The notes under the pieces are model-generated. The model had not been told where the DNA came from. It searched no databases and was given only the letters and a program-made list of their open reading frames with translations. The position numbers and the translations under genes are program-made. DNA of 8,358 nucleotides from Chlamydiota bacterium (GTDB lineage: Bacteria; Chlamydiota; Chlamydiia; Chlamydiales; JAJFMK01): positions 1 to 8,358 of the forward strand of contig JAJFMK010000281.1 of NCBI GenBank assembly GCA_021772215.1. The letters run 5' to 3'. How positions within the stretch are numbered: the stretch's first letter is position 1; every line of letters starts with the position of its first letter. Below are positions 5,401 to 8,358 of the stretch, one piece after another.

Positions 5401-8357
5401 ACGTGCCTGCTGTAACACAGAGGATCAATTTCCATACCTTTCGGATGAGCCTTTAAAGGGATGTCTAAGGTGTCGCCTGGAGCGGTTTTAGTGACGATAT
5501 AAACGCGTTCCCCTACGCGCATCAAGGTCATCGGCTGCATGGGCTCTTTAAAGAGGAGGCTATAAAGGGAGCGGACGGCATACTCGATACCTGGCTGTTC
5601 AGGGTCGAGTTTGATGTAGCAATCACCAAGCTGAAGCGCTGGCCTTGTTCCCTTTTGCTTGGCAGGTTTTGTGATGCGATTGTCTTTGTCAAGATGATTG
5701 GCAAATTGAGGGGCTCCTTGTATGCCAGAGGGAAGCTTAAGTACCCCTTTTTTCTCAGGGGCAACTAGGTCACCTAGCGCCTGTTTCCAGGGACGGACGT
5801 AAGTCTTGTAATAGGGCCTATCAAATTGAAAAATCAACGCATTAAGATTGAGCTTGCGATGTGCTGTGAAGATGGCAAGAGAGCGGTAGATTGCATGTTT
5901 TTCTTGGCCTTGCAATTGGCTAAGACATTTGAAAGCAGAAACAAAATCTTGTTTTATCTCTTCTGATGTTTCTGCTCCTTGTAGGCTACGATAAAGGAGA
6001 GGTAACAGATGTTGATATCCTAGTCCTGCATGCTCAGCAGAGCTGATGAGATCTCTCCAGGTCGCCCAATCCACTCTTTTTGTGATAAAGGCAAGGAGGC
6101 TTAAACGAAAAGCGTATTCTTTTTCTGCTTGAGAGACCAGCCGGGAATAACAGTTGCTCAGTTCACTGTTGAGCGTCTCTATTTGTTCCTTTTTCGAATA
6201 GCTGGCAATCAAAACGCAGCGTTCGAGTCTGAAAAGGTCGGGTTTATTTTCAGCTAGCAAAGTATTTGCTTCTGCAAGAAAAGGGCTCACCTGGACTCTA
6301 TTTTGTCTCAGCAGCTCCTCAATGGCAAGATGAGCAAGGTCGTGGTGGGGCGCGTTAAGGTAGCTGGTTAATAGGGTATTGATGTGAGTTTTGATCCAAG
6401 AGGTTCTGGGCTCAGTGAGAGAAAAACTCGCTTGAAAGTTTTGAAGTTGTGTGAGTTGAATAAAGAGGTCTTTGCGCAATTGAACGAGGTTAGGATGAGG
6501 TGTGGTTTCGGTAAGAACCCTATCAATTGTTTGGATGATACCAAAGGCAAAAGGCCAGTTTCCTGCAGGTTTTGCGTCAATGAGAAACTGTCTTAGCATC
6601 TCGTAAAGCGTATAGCGTTTCTCATCTTTTGCAGAAGCTTCGATGATATCGCTGGAAAATTCTTCGATCATGGCAAGGCGTAGGCTCCAGCGGTTTTTGA
6701 ATCGGTTGTAACTCATTTTACTCTCGTCAATAAGCTCTTGGCTATCGCTTAATAAAATGGATTCAACGCTTTTAAGAATCACTTGAAAAAGAGAGCGATC
6801 TGAGGCGGCAGTTAAGAGCAAATCTTGGCAACATTCGAGTTCAAACATTAAAGCCAATTGATCGGGATTTGTTTCGAGGTTATCCAGAGGAAAGCTGCTT
6901 AAAACAGAACGATAACGCTGTATTTCGCTCTCCTCAAAAGGCAGTTCTCTTCTTTTAAGGGTAAGCTGGATCAGGGTACGTAAAGCGTTGGCAAGACCCG
7001 CATGAATGGAAGATGCGAAATGAGCTGTCTTGTCCGACCTAGAGAATAGCTCGATCAGCTTAGGAATATTTTTTCCTGGCAAGGTGAAGAAAGGACCATA
7101 AGTGGCTAAGTTGTTTGCCAGTTCACCTACAACTGTTTGAATCTCTTGTGAAGTCCCTGGTTGAGCCAGGATTTTATTGTGAATTGTAGCAATCAGCTTT
7201 TGTGCTTCCTTTTCTTCTTTGGCGCATTTCTGTTGCATGGAAGAGGGGTTGAAGCTTAAAAGCGTGTCGGTAAAATCTGTATTACTTAGGATATCTTTTT
7301 CACATAAATCTCGCTCATCCTCATGGGTAAGATGGGCTAAGGCACAAAGCGCCTCGAGCTGATTGCCCCTTATATCTCCACTTTTTTCAAGCACGAACTC
7401 CTTTAAAATAGTCACCATCCTATGTCTAAATAAGATAAATTCGGGGCGTGGTCTGATTTGCCGAAGCAGATACGTTATGATGAGGATATTGATGTAATTA
7501 AGAGTGCTTGGTTGATTCTGACTCAAACTTGGAGAGTATTCTTGGATGAGCTTATTGATTGCTATTGTGTCAAGCTGCTGCTCATGCGAGTGGCGGATCA
7601 AGAAAGTGATCAACCCATATTGAACAAAATAGTAGAGAGCCCAATCTGTACGCTTTGCTCGTTGGAGATCGTAAATTTTCTTACCAAGGGCAAATAGCCC
7701 CGATACAACGTGGAGGGGGCTAAAGGTAGCTGCACCGGATGCCGCTCTGCCTATTGGCGCAAGGTAGGATAAAGCCTCGCGTAAATCTTGGCTTTCTTGA
7801 GGTAAGAGCTTGAGAAGTTCTAAGGTAAGGCTCTTTTCTTGGGCTAAGCTACCCAGCTGAAGACGCAAAACAGGCTTAGTCACTTCAAGCTGAGGTAGAG
7901 GGAAGCGATCGACAATAGTGCAGTAGTTGAGGACATCTTTTGGGTTCAACAGCTGCTTTTTTTTGCTTTGTAGTGTCCAAATCGTTGCCAGTCTTAGTGT
8001 TCTAAATCCAAGAAGGATAACAGAGATAGGATAATGAGAAAATTCACTCGAACCCACCAAAGTGATGAGGTGACTTAAAATCACTCCCGGTGACTCTAGG
8101 TGAAACCCACTTCTCTCAAGGGTTTCATAGATAGTTGTAAGATGGAGCTCTGCCTCTTGTTCAATAGGAAGTGTGGTCGAATATTCCCCTTTTAAATGGT
8201 TAAGTAATGCACAAAGTGGTTGGTTTACTTGTTGATCAATTGTAGGAGGAGCGCTTTTAGAAGGAGTAGCTGGAATGTTCTGTTGAATAGAAGCGAGTTT
8301 TTGGGGATCAAAAAAGGGCGATAGCAAATCATGCGCATCTTGAGCAAGTTGGGGATG
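2466..8357 (-). CDS. Giant modular protein: helical region, kinase-like core, cysteine-type LRRs and conserved C-terminal domain (5' end outside window)
   Basis: The frame stays open to the window edge. The first possible start inside (TTG at 8327) has no ribosome site and is preceded by in-frame HPQLAQDAHDL, so the N terminus is missing. Residue numbers here count from that TTG (1,953 to the stop). Residues 1-830 are almost entirely alpha-helical with Leu-rich amphipathic helices, perhaps HEAT/ARM-like. Residues about 895-1015 carry kinase-like motifs: GDCYIKLDP (K906), GIEYAV (E915), DGKPDN (D986, N991) and VDNDHSF (D1007, D1009). Residues 1020-1300 are a helical linker. Cysteine-type LRRs lie at 1308-1420 and 1655-1740, with about 200 unassigned residues between. 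Residues 1780-1953 form a separate domain. No clear transmembrane helix is seen. The domain mix suggests a secreted host-interaction protein; secretion cannot be judged without the N terminus. Its base composition is more AT-rich than the efflux genes, except for its last bases. Confidence 0.85.
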   Translation of the reverse strand, partial: HPQLAQDAHDLLSPFFDPQKLASIQQNIPATPSKSAPPTIDQQVNQPLCALLNHLKGEYSTTLPIEQEAELHLTTIYETLERSGFHLESPGVILSHLITLVGSSEFSHYPISVILLGFRTLRLATIWTLQSKKKQLLNPKDVLNYCTIVDRFPLPQLEVTKPVLRLQLGSLAQEKSLTLELLKLLPQESQDLREALSYLAPIGRAASGAATFSPLHVVSGLFALGKKIYDLQRAKRTDWALYYFVQYGLITFLIRHSHEQQLDTIAINKLIQEYSPSLSQNQPSTLNYINILIITYLLRQIRPRPEFILFRHRMVTILKEFVLEKSGDIRGNQLEALCALAHLTHEDERDLCEKDILSNTDFTDTLLSFNPSSMQQKCAKEEKEAQKLIATIHNKILAQPGTSQEIQTVVGELANNLATYGPFFTLPGKNIPKLIELFSRSDKTAHFASSIHAGLANALRTLIQLTLKRRELPFEESEIQRYRSVLSSFPLDNLETNPDQLALMFELECCQDLLLTAASDRSLFQVILKSVESILLSDSQELIDESKMSYNRFKNRWSLRLAMIEEFSSDIIEASAKDEKRYTLYEMLRQFLIDAKPAGNWPFAFGIIQTIDRVLTETTPHPNLVQLRKDLFIQLTQLQNFQASFSLTEPRTSWIKTHINTLLTSYLNAPHHDLAHLAIEELLRQNRVQVSPFLAEANTLLAENKPDLFRLERCVLIASYSKKEQIETLNSELSNCYSRLVSQAEKEYAFRLSLLAFITKRVDWATWRDLISSAEHAGLGYQHLLPLLYRSLQGAETSEEIKQDFVSAFKCLSQLQGQEKHAIYRSLAIFTAHRKLNLNALIFQFDRPYYKTYVRPWKQALGDLVAPEKKGVLKLPSGIQGAPQFANHLDKDNRITKPAKQKGTRPALQLGDCYIKLDPEQPGIEYAVRSLYSLLFKEPMQPMTLMRVGERVYIVTKTAPGDTLDIPLKAHPKGMEIDPLCYSRHVLLSLLTYTEDGKPDNFIVQDLGGSNVITCVDNDHSFIPPVEAQSLLDKINPRIENRTHQVNLKQILFCMDQLAQPIHPAVREALMQDPVEILKVWIQDLQNEHLRQLSLFPTDEERQRYFQNFKDQKTQDASFIGCYIHSGWVSHIFEMILRIQTQLLKDPGLTHLALIEHLAPLVANAYTLAFQHSPRIEERFAFIENGQYDQTGKSGYKSSTRIKSLLGKIPEKLQEAELFAPACSLAELDVIQAQYQQLKELQEAARNGHITRLSELLKTLLKGPKRSNPGISHLNLTFFQEILLEHLDFVLLDYTDEAKKALIQDLKNARPKTIGTNEPLYLMEALSLKNCAFLTDQDLIDLTKVFSHIKAIDLSGCTQITDRGMQGLDRCTELEKITLDGTSIRQINGKNWKNLRHLKVNGCLELTSCAVLSPNLVTLEASDAPKLKVVTIQSKHFTKGRFMNSPALETVRFDSQAPRIRLYCSSNAPYLPNLLFLHPQLTLIEDQSLNKTGDLEKKALLKDIWNDTSVEEARAGVNELRRLLGEEQMFALLEPQCEQEYLDLSIKDYHLLTSPLTAQGYNALRALLFLNTTVQNVKLTDKTFVPGATLTPLFSADRFPFSYALQELGRQLNRLEMRTPLKIITSYGERDRHRFSLKREEALLDSIVDKAYQVKNVDWSFVTCAPAIWRLLFSLLGEAQKVKLNGCTSLTDAAMAALVESCPDLEVLELRGCKNLTIEGIRMPSLKCKKLKEINLRFCYQLDEDSLKDIKIPTLLPPKLDEPAFAFGAADWEKYFGIVEELPVPSQIEQILNSSCHYWPDKKVHETHLLFYVPSQVNGRPLTLNTLSELIQKPKGGGHATKYRYYHNRVKGDHGSKGTEPHWVLMTRDVVPNSRSKSYKDQCALVKGSDEPPHLLDATLGILMYHARSGEKLFGRDPLTYTRCQNRVGDYQACVGALSDDGLDLGNDSHDNADLGLAFSRKF
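2469..2990 (-). other. Distinct C-terminal domain of the giant protein (residues 1780-1953)
   Basis: This is a compact region after the LRRs with several strongly patterned stretches: KVHETHLLFYVPSQVNG, TLNTLSELIQKPKGGGHATKYR, HWVLMTRDVVPNSRSKSY, GILMYHARSGEKLFG, DPLTYTRCQ and a terminal SRKF. From memory, similar blocks close many LRR proteins of Parachlamydia-like bacteria; I have no name for the domain and could not verify this. Conserved-looking His, Trp, Arg and Asp residues suggest a folded and perhaps enzymatic module. The tail is Asp-rich (DDGLDLGNDSHDNADLG), and its DNA holds CCGAGGTCG twice, 30 bp apart. Confidence 0.5.
3108..3365 (-). other. Cysteine-type leucine-rich repeat block 2 (residues 1655-1740)
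   Basis: Three clear repeats are present: QKVKLNGCTSLTDAAM, LEVLELRGCKNLTIEGI and LKEINLRFCYQLDEDSL. They are of the same LRR_CC type as block 1 and include the SCPDLEVLELRGC pattern common in F-box LRR proteins. They directly precede a proline-rich hinge (PTLLPPKLDEPAF) and the C-terminal domain. The two blocks may form one interrupted solenoid, or two independent ones. Confidence 0.8.
4068..4406 (-). other. Cysteine-type leucine-rich repeat block 1 (residues 1308-1420)
   Basis: About five repeats of the LRR_CC/AMN1 pattern L..L.L.GC..iTD.g are visible: EALSLKNCAFLTDQDL, IKAIDLSGCTQITDRGM, LEKITLDGTSI, LRHLKVNGCLELTSC and LVTLEASDAPKL. This subtype is typical of eukaryotic F-box LRR proteins (Skp2, GRR1) and of some intracellular bacteria. 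No F-box is recognisable upstream. It probably forms a curved protein-binding surface. The block decays after residue 1420. Confidence 0.8.
5283..5645 (-). other. Protein-kinase-like core encoded within the giant gene (residues 895-1015)
   Basis: The order and spacing of residues match a kinase fold. A lysine lies in a beta strand (CYIKLD, K906), followed nine residues on by a glutamate opening a helix (GIEYAVRSLYSLLF, E915). A strand with VGERVYIVTKTAPGDTL could be strand 5 and the hinge. A helix (CYSRHVLLSLL) precedes the catalytic-loop-like DGKPDN, equivalent to DLKPEN of protein kinases, with Asp to Asn spacing of five. Sixteen residues later comes VDND, the metal-binding Asp position of DFG. 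No glycine-rich loop and no HRD histidine are seen, so it is an atypical member, closer in feel to lipid-kinase-like or actin-fragmin-kinase-like folds. All putative catalytic residues are present, so activity is possible. Confidence 0.6.
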
Positions 8358-8358
8358 T

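Noticed and set aside
6384..6596. Plus-strand open frame antisense to the giant gene
   Set aside because: It lies wholly inside the helical region of the giant gene on the opposite strand, with no recognisable domain.
8325..8327. TTG as the true start of the giant gene
   Set aside because: There is no Shine-Dalgarno sequence in front of it, and the frame continues without a stop to the window edge (HPQLAQDAHDL), so the start most likely lies outside.
5658..8327. Transmembrane or Inc-like bilobed segments in the helical region
   Set aside because: The hydrophobic stretches (around residues 102-119, 231-246 and 279-291) are short or interrupted by charged residues and fit buried amphipathic helices better.

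Overview
The window has two convergent transcription units separated by about 460 bp of non-coding DNA. It looks like a bacterial chromosome, most likely an environmental (Parachlamydia-like) member of the Chlamydiae. That assignment rests on my memory that very large proteins joining helical repeats, a kinase-like core, cysteine-type leucine-rich repeats and a C-terminal block ending in RKF are expanded in that group. I could not search any database, so the taxonomy is an inference.

Left part, plus strand (2..2001): the 3' end of an EmrA-type periplasmic adaptor (HlyD/membrane fusion family) overlaps by four bases (ATGA) a DHA2-type, 14-helix MFS transporter. Together they would form the inner-membrane and periplasmic parts of a tripartite drug or metabolite efflux pump. 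An outer-membrane channel is not seen and may lie upstream or elsewhere. The transporter is divergent: the usual proline of antiporter motif C is replaced.

Middle (2002..2465): no intact gene. It holds two tandem ATTTGC-N3-GCAAAT dyads next to a T run (possible terminator or operator pair), a possible 24-codon remnant of a winged-helix or HTH protein, an 8-bp inverted repeat, and a phased CCAA repeat that runs up to the stop codon of the opposing gene.

Right part, minus strand (2466..8357): one giant open frame with more than 1,960 codons visible, still open at the window edge, so its start is missing. From N to C terminus it shows a long helical region of about 830 residues; a protein-kinase-like core with Lys, Glu, DGKPDN and DND motifs; a helical linker; two blocks of cysteine-type LRRs separated by about 200 residues; and a distinct C-terminal domain. 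This layout suggests a host-interaction protein or effector. The embedded kinase-like core is the most interesting thing in the window.
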